Shown here in pieces: positions 16,510-24,726 of a stretch of DNA of 39,064 nt. The notes beneath the pieces were generated by a model. That model was given only the letters and a program-made list of their open reading frames with translations. It was not told the origin of the DNA and ran no database searches. Both the position numbers and the translations under genes were made by a program. This DNA is from Paraburkholderia tropica (GTDB taxonomy: Bacteria; Pseudomonadota; Gammaproteobacteria; Burkholderiales; Burkholderiaceae), in contig NZ_CAJZAR010000055.1 of the NCBI RefSeq assembly GCF_914484835.1, positions 1-39,064 of the forward strand, in the 5' to 3' direction. Position 1 is the first letter of the stretch. Every line of letters starts with the position of its first letter.

Positions 16510-17586
16510 ATGATCAAGGTGGAGTGCCAGGCGCAACTGGTCGTGCGCGACGCGGATGGCCGCGAGGCAAGCCTGACGGACGTTGTGCCGCTGCTCGCGC
16601 TCGTCGCGGAAGAAGGCAGCATCGCGCAGGCCGCGCAGCGTAAGGGTTTGTCCTATCGCCATGCGTGGGGTTTGTTGCGCGAAGTGGAGGAGCGCCTCGG
16701 CGGCGCGCTGATCGCGAAAGCGCGCGGACGCGGCTCGGTGCTGTCCGAACTCGGCGAAGCGGTGCTGCGTTCGCAGCGGCTGTGCGGCGAGCGTCTTCAG
16801 GGCAATTTGCAGGCGCTCGCGAGCGAAGTGGCGAGCGACCTCAACCGCTGGCTCGCGCCCGCCGCGCAGGATCTGCGCATTCACGCTTCGCATGGCTACG
16901 CGGTGGCCACACTCGTGACGGCGCTGGTCGCCGATCAGGTGCCGGTGGAGATCAAGTACCGCGATAGCGCCGACGCCATCACGGCGCTCGCGCGTGGCGA
17001 ATGCGATCTGGCGGGCTTCCATCTGCCGCGCGGCGATTTTCGCGACGCGTGCGCCGACGCCTATCGCAGCTGGCTCGATCCGCAGCGCCATGTGCTGATC
17101 CATCTCACGCGCCGCAAGCAGGGGCTGTTCGTGGGGCGCGGCAATCCGCGGCAAGTGGCGGGGCTCGCCGATCTCGCGCGCGGCGACATCCGCTTCGTGA
17201 ACCGGCAGCCGGGCTCGGGCACGCGCATGCTGATCGATCTGCTGCTCACGCGCATTGGCGTCGATCCTGAGCGCGTCAACGGTTATGCCTCGTCGGAACT
17301 CACGCACTCGGCGATCGCGGCTTTCGTCGCGAGCGGCATGGCGGACGTGGGCTTCGGCGTGGAGCCGGCCGCGCATCACTTCGGCCTCGACTTCATTCCG
17401 ATCGTCGAGGAAGACTATTTCTTCGCCTGCGAGCGCGCGCAGCTCGAACGCGAGCCGCTGGCGGCCGTGCTCGAACTGCTGCGCGGCGCGCCGTTCCGGC
17501 AGGCGGTGGCGCAGCTCGAAGGCTATGACCCGGACACCTGCGGCGACGTCGTGGCGCTCGACGAAGGCTGGGCGGGCGTGAGTTGA
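16510..17586 (+). CDS. fdsR: Regulator of the formate dehydrogenase operon (winged helix plus periplasmic-binding-protein-like domain)
   Basis: 358 residues. The N-terminal 110 residues form a LysR/ModE-like winged helix (LLALVAEEGSIAQAAQRKGLSYRHAWGLLREVEERLGG) with linker SELGEAVL. The rest is a substrate-binding fold (IKYRDSADAITALARGECDLAGFHLP, then VNRQPGSGTRMLIDLLL and VASGMADVGFGVEP), as in regulators that sense molybdate-like anions or small metabolites. Divergent placement next to fdsG, as for fdsR of Cupriavidus, makes it the likely fds regulator. Whether it senses formate or molybdate is not visible. Start ATG 16510 follows a GGAAGG ribosome site. Confidence 0.85.
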   Translation: MIKVECQAQLVVRDADGREASLTDVVPLLALVAEEGSIAQAAQRKGLSYRHAWGLLREVEERLGGALIAKARGRGSVLSELGEAVLRSQRLCGERLQGNLQALASEVASDLNRWLAPAAQDLRIHASHGYAVATLVTALVADQVPVEIKYRDSADAITALARGECDLAGFHLPRGDFRDACADAYRSWLDPQRHVLIHLTRRKQGLFVGRGNPRQVAGLADLARGDIRFVNRQPGSGTRMLIDLLLTRIGVDPERVNGYASSELTHSAIAAFVASGMADVGFGVEPAAHHFGLDFIPIVEEDYFFACERAQLEREPLAAVLELLRGAPFRQAVAQLEGYDPDTCGDVVALDEGWAGVS

Positions 17587-17776
17587 GGCGAAAGCTCGGG
17601 CGTTCGTTCGGGCGTTAGTCCGGACGCGCGTTCAGCGGCGCCGCGACGGTCGTGGCGCTGTAATACGACGCAACATGTCTGTCCGGCGCGGCTGCAGAGT
17701 GCCGCGCTTTTTGTGATACTTTCAAACCGTATAGGTTCTTCCCGTTCCAGATGCGCGTTGACCGCGCCGATCGACC

Positions 17777-18043
17777 ATGAAATTTGTGCTTAATCTTTGT
17801 GCAGCCGCGGCCACCGCGGGCGTCCTGTTCGCCACTGTCAACGTTGCCTTCGCGCAGAACTCGCCGGGCGTGCCGGGCGGCATTCTCGCCGACGAGTTCA
17901 AGTTCAACGCGCATCCGCAGATGCAGTTCGCGGCTTCTGCGCCGGACGCCAAATATCAGCACGGCAAGCCGACGTCCGCGCGTAAAAAGGGCGATCTCGG
18001 CGATCCGAATGGTTGTAATCTGCAATGTCCGCAGGACAATTGA
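17777..18043 (+). CDS. Small secreted protein of unknown function (88 aa)
   Basis: The signal peptide is clear: MKFVLNLCAAAATAGVLFAT with a cleavage site after A26 (AFA|QN). The mature 62 residues contain GVPGGILADEFKFNAHP, a Lys/Arg patch (SARKKGDLGDPN) and two cysteines near the end (GCNLQC). I recognise no domain. It is supported by the signal peptide, the stop just before a terminator hairpin (18066) and genome-like codon use. I see no convincing ribosome site before ATG 17777. It may be a periplasmic or exported peptide. Confidence 0.65.
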   Translation: MKFVLNLCAAAATAGVLFATVNVAFAQNSPGVPGGILADEFKFNAHPQMQFAASAPDAKYQHGKPTSARKKGDLGDPNGCNLQCPQDN

Positions 18044-18065
18044 TATTTTTATGACAATTTAATGA

Positions 18066-18103
18066 AAGCCGGCGCCATCGAACGATATTGGCGCCGGTTT
18101 TGA
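18066..18103 (+). terminator. Terminator after the small secreted protein gene
   Basis: CCGGCGCCA and TGGCGCCGG pair around an 11-base loop and are followed by TTTT. The T-run is short but the stem is strong. Confidence 0.7.
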
Positions 18104-18130
18104 TTTATCGCAGATTATTGCGGTGCAAAA

Positions 18131-18177
18131 ACAAAAAACTCGCGAAGCTTGTAAAAGCTTTCGCGAGTTTTTTATTT
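18131..18177 (-). terminator. Rho-independent terminator of ssrA
   Basis: On the minus strand ACTCGCGAAAGCTT and AAGCTTCGCGAGT (one bulged base) pair around a short loop and run into TTTTTT. It lies 16 bases beyond the tmRNA 3' end. Confidence 0.85.
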
Positions 18178-18192
18178 GCTGCGCAGAAATTT

Positions 18193-18562
18193 TGGTGGAG
18201 CCGGCGGGAATCGAACCCGCGTCCAGAAGCAGTCCATAAACAGTTCTACATGCGTAGTTCTGTCTTTTGATTTAACCGGAGCGACGCGGACGAACACGCT
18301 GCGCTACGGCGATTCACTAAATTTTCGACTCTGGCGTCGTGACGCCGACAGAGCTTAACTGACGTATATGACCTCTGGCGGTATTGCTACCGGTCTTGCG
18401 ACACTAGCCCGTCAGTGAGCCAGGCAGAGGACGGCGGCCCTTAGGCTGCCAGTGCGAACGTTTCGTCGTTTGCAGTTACGTTTTTCCCATTGATTAACGA
18501 GGTGACGGGTCCTCGGCATGCCCTGCCTACTTCATAACCCCTGTCGAAACCAGGTCGGCCCC
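18193..18562 (-). ncRNA. ssrA: tmRNA (ssrA)
   Basis: Transfer-messenger RNA that frees stalled ribosomes and tags their products for proteolysis. On the minus strand it begins GGGGCCGACCTGGTTTCGAC at 18562 and ends with GGCTCCACCA, so the CCA is at 18195-18193; length 370. The T-arm GGGTTCGATTCC lies near the 3' end. The tag reading frame GCAAACGACGAAACGTTCGC... at 18473-18441 encodes ANDETFALAA then TAA, a typical beta-proteobacterial tag ending ALAA. It is not split. A terminator follows, and a -10-like GATAAT lies upstream. Confidence 0.97.
18441..18473 (-). CDS. tmRNA proteolysis-tag reading frame
   Basis: Ten sense codons, ANDETFALAA, followed by TAA, within ssrA. The resume codon GCA is at 18473-18471. 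The C-terminal ALAA is the protease recognition end. Confidence 0.95.
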   Translation of the reverse strand, partial: ANDETFALAA

Positions 18563-18575
18563 AGAGGAAGGATCA

Positions 18576-18605
18576 ATTATCCCATAGTTCGCGAGATGAG
18601 GCGAA
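18576..18605 (-). promoter_or_regulatory. Candidate ssrA promoter
   Basis: On the minus strand GATAAT (18581-18576) and a weak TTCGCC 18 bases upstream. Transcription would begin a few bases before 18562, leaving a short leader for RNase P to remove. Confidence 0.4.
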
Positions 18606-18676
18606 CCGCGCCCTTTTCAAGGGGGCGCGGCGGCGGCGAACGTGTTGCGGCGCGTCAGTTGCGGCCCGCGCGGCTG

Positions 18677-18732
18677 GTCGGGCAGGGCCGCTCAGGCAGC
18701 GTTGCTCAGGCAGGGCGACTCAGGCGCGGTTG
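18677..18732. repeat. Degenerate 14-bp tandem repeat across the gph stop
   Basis: Units begin at 18677 (GTCGGGCAGGGCCG), 18691 (CTCAGGCAGCGTTG), 18705 (CTCAGGCAGGGCGA) and 18719 (CTCAGGCGCGGTTG), an exact 14-base spacing. The last unit contains the gph stop codon. Confidence 0.7.
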
Positions 18733-19445
18733 CCCACCGGGCTCAGCAGGGCTAGCAGGGTCTCGGCCGTGTCGGCCAGATAGTCGGCGTTCCACTGCGC
18801 GGGCGGCTCGACGTTGCCGCAGTAGCCGTAGGCGGCGGCGATCGTCGCCATGCCGGCGGCGTGGCCCGCCTGCACGTCGCGCAGGTCGTCGCCGACATAC
18901 ACTACGCGTTGCGGCGCGATGCCGAGCGCTTCGGCCGCGTGCAGCAGCGGGGCCGGATGCGGCTTGGAGTAGGGCGTGGTGTCGCCGCTCACGACGCAGG
19001 CCGCGCGCGTGTCGAGATGCATCAGCTTCACGAGCGGATCGGTCAGGCGCGCGACCTTGTTGGTCACGATACCCCAGCGCACGCCGCGCGCGTCGAGGTC
19101 GTCGAGCACGGCGTCGATGCCGGGGAACAGCGCCGTTTTCACGCGCAGGTTGGCCGCGTAGTTGGCGAGAAATTCCTCGCGCATCGCCGCGAACTCGGGG
19201 TCGTCGGGACCGATGCCGAAGGCGCCGCCGATCAGGCCCCGTGCACCCGCGGAGGCGAGCGGACGCAGCTTCTCATAGGGCGTGGGCGCGAGGCCACGCG
19301 CGTGGCGGATCTGGTTGACGGCGGCGGCGAGGTCGGGCGCCGTGTCGGCGAGCGTGCCGTCGAAGTCGAACAGCACGGCGTCGCAGGCGGCGAGCGCCGC
19401 AACGTCACGCAGCGCGGACGGCGTATCAAGCGGAGTCTGGGTCAT
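18720..19445 (-). CDS. gph: Phosphoglycolate phosphatase (HAD family)
   Basis: 241-residue HAD hydrolase; converts 2-phosphoglycolate to glycolate, which clears an inhibitor formed in DNA repair. Nucleophile motif DFDGTLADT (D27, D29), motif II IVTNK, motif III lysine in SKPHPAPLL, and metal-binding motif YVGDDLRDVQAG. Length fits Gph. It is directly downstream of ubiG, 25 bases after its stop, and the pair is conserved in Burkholderiaceae. A general HAD phosphatase is the alternative, but the gph-ubiG neighbourhood supports this name. Confidence 0.9.
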   Translation of the reverse strand: MTQTPLDTPSALRDVAALAACDAVLFDFDGTLADTAPDLAAAVNQIRHARGLAPTPYEKLRPLASAGARGLIGGAFGIGPDDPEFAAMREEFLANYAANLRVKTALFPGIDAVLDDLDARGVRWGIVTNKVARLTDPLVKLMHLDTRAACVVSGDTTPYSKPHPAPLLHAAEALGIAPQRVVYVGDDLRDVQAGHAAGMATIAAAYGYCGNVEPPAQWNADYLADTAETLLALLSPVGNRA

Positions 19446-19470
19446 GTCGGAAAGTGACGGGCGCGCCGCG

Positions 19471-20169
19471 TCAGGCTTCGCGCCGGCAGGCGATCATGTA
19501 ATTGACGCTGGAATCGTTCGAGAGCGCGAAGTGACGCGTGATCGGGTTGTAGGTAATGCCCTTGATCTCGACCGCGTTCAGCCCGGCCTGGCGCACGAAG
19601 CCCGCGAGCTCGGAGGGACGGATGAAGCGCGCGTAATCGTGCGTGCCCTTGGGCAGCATCTGCGCGATGTATTCCGCGCCGATCACGGCGAGCAGGTAGG
19701 ACTTCACGTTGCGGTTGAGCGTCGAGAAAAACACCCAGCCGCCCGGCTTCACGAGCGTCGCGCACGCTTTGACCACGCTCAGTGGCTCGGGCACGTGCTC
19801 AAGCATTTCCATGCAGGTGACCACGTCGAACGAGGCGGGCTCGCGCGCCGCGATCGCTTCTGCTGCGATCTCCTCGTATTCCACCGTGATCCCGCTTTCA
19901 AGACTGTGCAGATCGGCGACACCCAGCGCTTCGCTCGACAGGTCGATGCCTTTGACGTTCGCGCCGAGACCGGCCATCGACTCCGACAGAATGCCGCCGC
20001 CGCAACCGATGTCGAGCACGCGCTTGGACGGCAGGTGCGCGTGGCTGTCGATCCAGCCGAGACGAATGGGGTTCAGCTCGTGCAGCGGCTTGAACTCCGC
20101 ATTCGGGTCCCACCAGCGATGAGCGAGATCGCTGAATTTCTGTAGTTCGTGGGGATCGGCGTTGGTCAT
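19471..20169 (-). CDS. ubiG: Bifunctional ubiquinone O-methyltransferase
   Basis: 232 residues from ATG 20169 (MTNADPHELQKFSDLAHRWW). SAM-dependent methyltransferase for both O-methylation steps of ubiquinone synthesis. The SAM motif I is KRVLDIGCGGGILSESMAG, followed by acidic motif GIDLSSEALG, motif DVVTCMEMLEHVPEP and FSTLNRNVKSY. The N-terminal RWWDPNAEFKPLHELNPIRL is UbiG-specific. The frame extends to 20211 (MFSPTFYRAPG), but that extension lies in the ompA-ubiG spacer and has no similarity I recognise. Confidence 0.95.
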   Translation of the reverse strand: MTNADPHELQKFSDLAHRWWDPNAEFKPLHELNPIRLGWIDSHAHLPSKRVLDIGCGGGILSESMAGLGANVKGIDLSSEALGVADLHSLESGITVEYEEIAAEAIAAREPASFDVVTCMEMLEHVPEPLSVVKACATLVKPGGWVFFSTLNRNVKSYLLAVIGAEYIAQMLPKGTHDYARFIRPSELAGFVRQAGLNAVEIKGITYNPITRHFALSNDSSVNYMIACRREA

Positions 20170-20379
20170 GTCGAAGCGGCCTGGGGCGCGGTAGAAGGTG
20201 GGTGAAAACAAACCCCGAGTATATAGGCGAGGGCCGAAGGGGGCAAAACTCGGGGGCAGAAGCGGGGGCGAAACATCGGCCGTGGGGCGGCACGCGGGTC
20301 GTGTGTGTTGCGTGCGGCTTCGCTGCGCGTTGCACGCAGATCGGGACCTGTAAGGCGTACTTTGGCGGCGCAGAAATAG

Positions 20380-20407
20380 AAAAAGCCCCGCCGAAGCGGG
20401 GCTTTTT
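20380..20407 (-). terminator. Rho-independent terminator of ompA
   Basis: AAAAAGCCCCGC, CGAA loop, GCGGGGCTTTTT. On the minus strand it comes 25 bases after the ompA stop and separates ompA from ubiG. Confidence 0.92.
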
Positions 20408-20431
20408 GAGTCGTGTAGCCGTAGCTCGCGA

Positions 20432-21076
20432 TTACTGCTTTTGCGTGCCGACGACTTCGACTTCCACGCGGCGATCCGGTGCGAGGCACGAGATCAGCTG
20501 CTTGCGGTTCTTCTGGTTGCAGCCAGTCGTAACCGGGTTGCGCTTGCCCTTGCCTTCCGTGTAGATACGCTCTGCCGGGACGCCCTTGCTGACCAGGTAC
20601 GACTTGACGGCTTGCGCACGGCGCAGCGACAGACGGTCGTTGTAGGCAGCCGAACCGATGCGGTCCGTGTAGCCCGTCGCAACGACGACTTCGAGGTTCA
20701 GAGCCTGGATCTTGCCTGCCAGATCGTCCAGCTTTTCCTTGCCAGCCGGCTTCAGGATAGCCTTGTCGAAGTCGAACAGAGCGTCGGCTTGATACGTGAT
20801 CTTTTGGCTCGTGATAGCCGGCGGCGGCGGAGCGACCGGCGGCTGCGGTGCCTGGGCGACCAGTGCGCCATCGCACTTGGCGTTAGCCGTGGCCGGCGTC
20901 CAGAACGCGTCGCGCCAGCACAGTTCGTTCGTGCCGTTCATCCAGACGTATTCGCCCGTGCCGTTCACCCAGTTGTCATTGACGGCTTGTCGCGACGCCG
21001 GCACCGATTGTGCCTGTGCGCTTGCAGCGACTACTGCGGTAGCTGCAATGAACGCGAGCTTTGAAAAGTTATTCAT
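20432..21076 (-). CDS. ompA: OmpA-family peptidoglycan-binding protein, short form without beta-barrel
   Basis: 214 residues. Signal peptide MNNFSKLAFIAATAVVAAS, cut after AQA (residue 22). A short N-terminal region with two Cys (ELCWRDAFWTP, NAKCDG) and a Pro-rich hinge (PQPPVAPPPPA) lead into the OmpA_C domain from about 92: TYQADALFDFDKAILKP, ATGYTDRIGS, NDRLSLRRAQAVKSYL and LAPDRRVEVEV. The last three carry the Asp and Arg that hold diaminopimelate of peptidoglycan. The N-terminal region is about 65 residues, too short for the eight-strand barrel of E. coli OmpA. Ribosome site GAGGAG before ATG 21076. Probably highly expressed and monocistronic. Confidence 0.92.
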   Translation of the reverse strand: MNNFSKLAFIAATAVVAASAQAQSVPASRQAVNDNWVNGTGEYVWMNGTNELCWRDAFWTPATANAKCDGALVAQAPQPPVAPPPPAITSQKITYQADALFDFDKAILKPAGKEKLDDLAGKIQALNLEVVVATGYTDRIGSAAYNDRLSLRRAQAVKSYLVSKGVPAERIYTEGKGKRNPVTTGCNQKNRKQLISCLAPDRRVEVEVVGTQKQ

Positions 21077-21488
21077 ATTTCTCCTCTCGAAATTGAGATT
21101 ACCGCAGGTTTACTGCGAGCCATATGACGAAGACAAGTCATACATTGCTCGAAGTATAACATTGGCACGTTGTGGGGCACGTCTTGTGTAGACTTCGAGC
21201 GGTGTCTAACTTTGTGCGTTGGCATTTTGCCATATCGTTCCCTTCCAACGATAAAAAAAATCCGCCCCTTTCATTGCGGCTCGTCGAATGTGGTACACCC
21301 GCAACAAAAAGTTCCCGACGAATCTCCTGGTAGTGTGCCTGGTTATCTGCCTGTCAGTGTGTCTCGAAATAGGCCACCTGTCGCGCGGTGTCGTGTCGCC
21401 ACGGAAAACCGCTTGGAGGCGAGCAAATCGGCCGGATCGTTCATCTGCCGCGCGGCAATTTCCGCGCTCCAATGACAACGATTCTTTC

Positions 21489-21507
21489 GCTGCGAATCAT
21501 TCGCAGC
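21489..21507. repeat. Inverted repeat in the ompA-gyrA spacer
   Basis: GCTGCGAA-TCA-TTCGCAGC, eight-base arms. The core TGCGAATCATTCGCA is loosely like the Fur 7-1-7 site (TGATAATNATTATCA), 11 of 15 positions, but the match is not enough to name a regulator. Confidence 0.6.
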
Positions 21508-21677
21508 AGCGCTGCGCATTGTCGGTCATATGACGCAAACGTGCGTTTCGTGTGACGTGAGCGATGACACCGGTGCGCCGTCCGCGACATGTCGAATGCA
21601 CGCCTGGTTCCTGCACGTTCCCATCGCTGCGTGCCCGTTCCGGGTGCGTCCAATCGCTCGATCCCATTAGCGCCGTT

Positions 21678-21707
21678 TTGAGCCGTTCCGGGTCACCCCT
21701 CTAATAG
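21678..21707 (+). promoter_or_regulatory. Candidate gyrA promoter
   Basis: TTGAGC (21678-21683) and TAATAG (21702-21707), spacing 18. It would give a leader of about 175 bases before the gyrA ATG. Confidence 0.35.
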
Positions 21708-21891
21708 GTATACGTGGAGCGCTTCGAGTCGGCGGGCGGGGCTGCCGCGCATGATAGAATCGGAAGATTGCGCTGCGTCTGCGGCGTCCATGCGACAGCA
21801 AGGGCGTGTTGCGATGCGGTCAGGCCGCCAGGCCCGTCAGGTTTGGCAGGTGAGGCCCTAGCATCGCGCGTGCCCGATAACGACATCGATA

Positions 21892-24495
21892 ATGGATCAA
21901 TTCGCCAAAGAGACTCTGCCTATCTCCCTCGAGGAGGAAATGCGCCGCTCGTATCTCGATTACGCGATGAGCGTGATCGTCGGGCGGGCGCTGCCGGATG
22001 TGCGAGACGGCCTCAAGCCCGTGCACCGGCGCGTGCTGTACGCGATGCACGAGTTGAACAACGACTGGAACCGCGCGTACAAGAAGTCGGCACGTATCGT
22101 CGGCGACGTCATCGGTAAATACCATCCTCACGGCGACACGGCGGTGTACGACACCATCGTGCGTATGGCGCAGAGCTTCTCGCTGCGCTACATGCTGGTC
22201 GACGGCCAGGGCAACTTCGGTTCGATCGACGGCGACAACGCCGCGGCCATGCGTTACACCGAAATCCGCATGGCGAAGATCGGGCACGAGTTGCTCGCCG
22301 ACATCGACAAGGAAACCGTCGACTTCGGGCCGAACTACGACGGTAGCGAAAGCGAGCCGCAGATCCTGCCCGCGCGCATTCCGAATCTGCTGATCAATGG
22401 TTCGTCGGGTATCGCGGTCGGCATGGCCACGAACATCCCGCCGCACAACCTCAACGAAGTGGTCGATGCTTGTCAGCATCTGCTGAAGAATCCGCAGGCC
22501 ACGATCGACGAGCTGATCGAAATCATCCCGGCACCGGATTTCCCGACCGCCGGCATCATCTATGGCGTCGCCGGTGTGCGCGACGGCTATCGCACGGGCC
22601 GCGGCCGCGTCGTGATGCGTGCCGCCACGCACTTCGAAGAGATTGATCGCGGTCAACGCATGGCGATCATCGTCGACGAACTGCCGTACCAGGTGAACAA
22701 GCGTTCGCTGCTGGAGCGCATCGCCGAGCTGGTCAACGAGAAGAAGCTCGAAGGCATTTCCGACATTCGCGACGAATCCGACAAGAGCGGCATGCGCGTC
22801 GTGATCGAGCTCAAGCGCGGCGAAGTGCCCGAGGTCATTCTCAACAACCTCTACAAGGCGACGCAGCTGCAGGACACGTTCGGCATGAACATGGTCGCGC
22901 TGGTGGACAACCAGCCGAAGCTGCTGAACCTCAAGGAAATGCTCGATCATTTCCTGTCGCACCGCCGCGAAGTGCTCACGCGCCGCACGGTCTACGAACT
23001 GCGCAAGGCCCGCGAACGCGGCCACGTGCTCGAAGGCCTCGCGGTCGCGCTCGCGAACATCGACGATTTCATCGGGATCATCAAGGCCGCGCCTACGCCG
23101 CCGATCGCGAAGCAGGAGTTGATGAACCGTTCGTGGGATTCGTCGCTCGTTCGCGAGATGCTCCAGCGCGCCGAGCAGGAGAATTCGGCGGCCGGTGGCC
23201 GCGACGCGTATCGTCCGGAAGGGCTCAACCCGCTGTACGGCATGCAAGGCGACGGTCTCTACCGTCTGTCCGACACGCAGGCGCAGGAAATCCTGCAAAT
23301 GCGTCTGCAACGCCTGACGGGGCTGGAGCAGGACAAGATCATTGGCGAGTACCGCGAAGTCATGGCGCAGATTGCCGACCTGCTCGACATCCTTGCGCGC
23401 CCCGAGCGCGTAACGACCATGATTTCCGACGAACTCACCTCGATCAAGAGCGAATTCGGCGACGCCCGCCGCTCGAAGATCGAGATGAACGCCACGGAAC
23501 TGAACACCGAAGATCTGATCACGCCGCAGGACATGGTCGTGACCATGTCGCACGCGGGTTACGTGAAATCGCAGCCGTTGTCCGAATATCGCGCCCAGAA
23601 GCGCGGCGGTCGCGGCAAGCAGGCGACGTCCATGAAGGACGACGACTGGATCGACACGCTGTTCATCGCCAACACGCACGACCACATCCTGTGCTTCTCG
23701 AATCGCGGCCGTGTGTACTGGGTGAAGGTGTATGAAGTGCCGCAGGGCTCGCGCAACTCGCGCGGCCGTCCGATCGTCAACATGTTCCCGCTGCAGGACG
23801 GCGAGAAGATCACGGTCGTGCTGCCGGTCAAGGAGTTCTCGGCCGACAAGTTCGTGTTCATGGCGACCGCGCTCGGTACGGTCAAGAAGACGCCGCTGGA
23901 GGCCTTCAGCCGCCCGCTGCGCAAGGGTATTATTGCGGTCGGTCTGGACGACGGCGACTACCTGATCGGCGCGGCCATCACCGACGGCCAGCACGACGTC
24001 ATGCTGTTCTCCGACGCGGGCAAGGCCGTGCGCTTCGATGAGAACGACGTGCGTCCGATGGGCCGCGAGGCACGCGGCGTGCGCGGCATGCAGCTCGACG
24101 AGACCCAGCAGGTCATCGCGTTGCTGGTGGCCGGCGACGAGCAGCAGTCGGTGCTCACCGCCACCGAGAACGGCTATGGCAAGCGCACCCCGATCACGGA
24201 GTACACGCGTCATGGCCGCGGCACGAAGGGCATGATTGCGATCCAGACGTCGGAGCGTAACGGCAAGGTGGTTGCGGCCACGCTGGTCGACCAGGAAGCG
24301 CAAATCATGCTGATCACCAACACGGGCGTGCTGATCCGCACGCGCGTCTCGGAGATCCGTGAAATGGGCCGCGCAACGCAAGGTGTTACACTCATCAGCC
24401 TTGACGAAGGCACGAAGCTCTCCGGCTTGCAGCAGGTCGCCGAGGCCGACGCCGACGGCGATCTGGCCGAAGGCGAGGGCGAAAGCGAAGAGTAA
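21892..24495 (+). CDS. gyrA: DNA gyrase subunit A
   Basis: 867 residues. Cuts and rejoins DNA to introduce negative supercoils together with GyrB. Catalytic Y122 is in AAAMRYTEIRM, next to R121. The quinolone region reads HGDTAVYDT with T83 and D87; E. coli has S83, and Thr is a natural variant in this group. C-terminal beta-pinwheel follows the GyrA box QKRGGRG at about 565. The acidic tail EADADGDLAEGEGESEE is typical. It begins MDQFAKETLPISLEEEMRRS. A weak terminator hairpin follows. Confidence 0.98.
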   Translation: MDQFAKETLPISLEEEMRRSYLDYAMSVIVGRALPDVRDGLKPVHRRVLYAMHELNNDWNRAYKKSARIVGDVIGKYHPHGDTAVYDTIVRMAQSFSLRYMLVDGQGNFGSIDGDNAAAMRYTEIRMAKIGHELLADIDKETVDFGPNYDGSESEPQILPARIPNLLINGSSGIAVGMATNIPPHNLNEVVDACQHLLKNPQATIDELIEIIPAPDFPTAGIIYGVAGVRDGYRTGRGRVVMRAATHFEEIDRGQRMAIIVDELPYQVNKRSLLERIAELVNEKKLEGISDIRDESDKSGMRVVIELKRGEVPEVILNNLYKATQLQDTFGMNMVALVDNQPKLLNLKEMLDHFLSHRREVLTRRTVYELRKARERGHVLEGLAVALANIDDFIGIIKAAPTPPIAKQELMNRSWDSSLVREMLQRAEQENSAAGGRDAYRPEGLNPLYGMQGDGLYRLSDTQAQEILQMRLQRLTGLEQDKIIGEYREVMAQIADLLDILARPERVTTMISDELTSIKSEFGDARRSKIEMNATELNTEDLITPQDMVVTMSHAGYVKSQPLSEYRAQKRGGRGKQATSMKDDDWIDTLFIANTHDHILCFSNRGRVYWVKVYEVPQGSRNSRGRPIVNMFPLQDGEKITVVLPVKEFSADKFVFMATALGTVKKTPLEAFSRPLRKGIIAVGLDDGDYLIGAAITDGQHDVMLFSDAGKAVRFDENDVRPMGREARGVRGMQLDETQQVIALLVAGDEQQSVLTATENGYGKRTPITEYTRHGRGTKGMIAIQTSERNGKVVAATLVDQEAQIMLITNTGVLIRTRVSEIREMGRATQGVTLISLDEGTKLSGLQQVAEADADGDLAEGEGESEE

Positions 24496-24516
24496 GGCTG
24501 AGCCCGTAGTACCGGA

Positions 24517-24536
24517 CGGCCCGCGCGAGCGGGCCG
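24517..24536 (+). terminator. GC-rich hairpin after gyrA
   Basis: CGGCCCGC, GCGA loop, GCGGGCCG. It lacks a good T-tract (CTTCGTGTCC), so termination would be weak or factor-dependent. Confidence 0.4.
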
Positions 24537-24570
24537 CTTCGTGTCCAGTGTCGCAGCCGGCGCGCTCGCG

Positions 24571-24576
24571 TATAAA
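24571..24576 (+). promoter_or_regulatory. Possible -10 element of the DUF2059 gene
   Basis: TATAAA within a GC-rich symmetrical setting, about 150 bases before the DUF2059 start. No convincing -35 sequence is present. Confidence 0.3.
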
Positions 24577-24726
24577 ATCGCGCGGGCGCCGAACGGCGAA
24601 GATGGGCGGCCACGGTACTGAATGATGGTGCTAAATGACGCCGGGTGGATTGGGCGGCGGGCGCGCAAGGCGCGCCCCGCGATCCGCGCGGCTGGCAGTT
24701 CGATTAATTTCTCTGAGGGAGTAATG

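Larger units (their letters stand above)
21077..21891. other. 815-base non-coding region between divergent ompA and gyrA
   Basis: No frame here has features of a gene. It holds inverted repeats at 21233-21253 (TATCGTT-N7-AACGATA, then A8), 21489-21507 (GCTGCGAA-TCA-TTCGCAGC) and 21525-21534 (GTCATATGAC). An ompA -10 candidate TATACT lies at 21158-21153 on the minus strand, and a gyrA promoter candidate at 21678-21707. Confidence 0.6.

Noticed and set aside
18088..18358. Two 60-codon frames across ssrA.
   Set aside because: They lie within the tmRNA and its terminator.
21233..21253. TATCGTT/AACGATA hairpin as a terminator.
   Set aside because: The stem is followed by A8 on the plus strand and the T-run precedes it on the minus strand, so neither strand has the order of a terminator.
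21170..21533. Small frames of 80-100 codons in the ompA-gyrA spacer.
   Set aside because: No ribosome sites, no signal or domain features, and unusual composition.
21820..24381. 853-codon open frame opposite gyrA.
   Set aside because: Complement of gyrA with biased composition (Val/Arg/Asp/His); no domain features.
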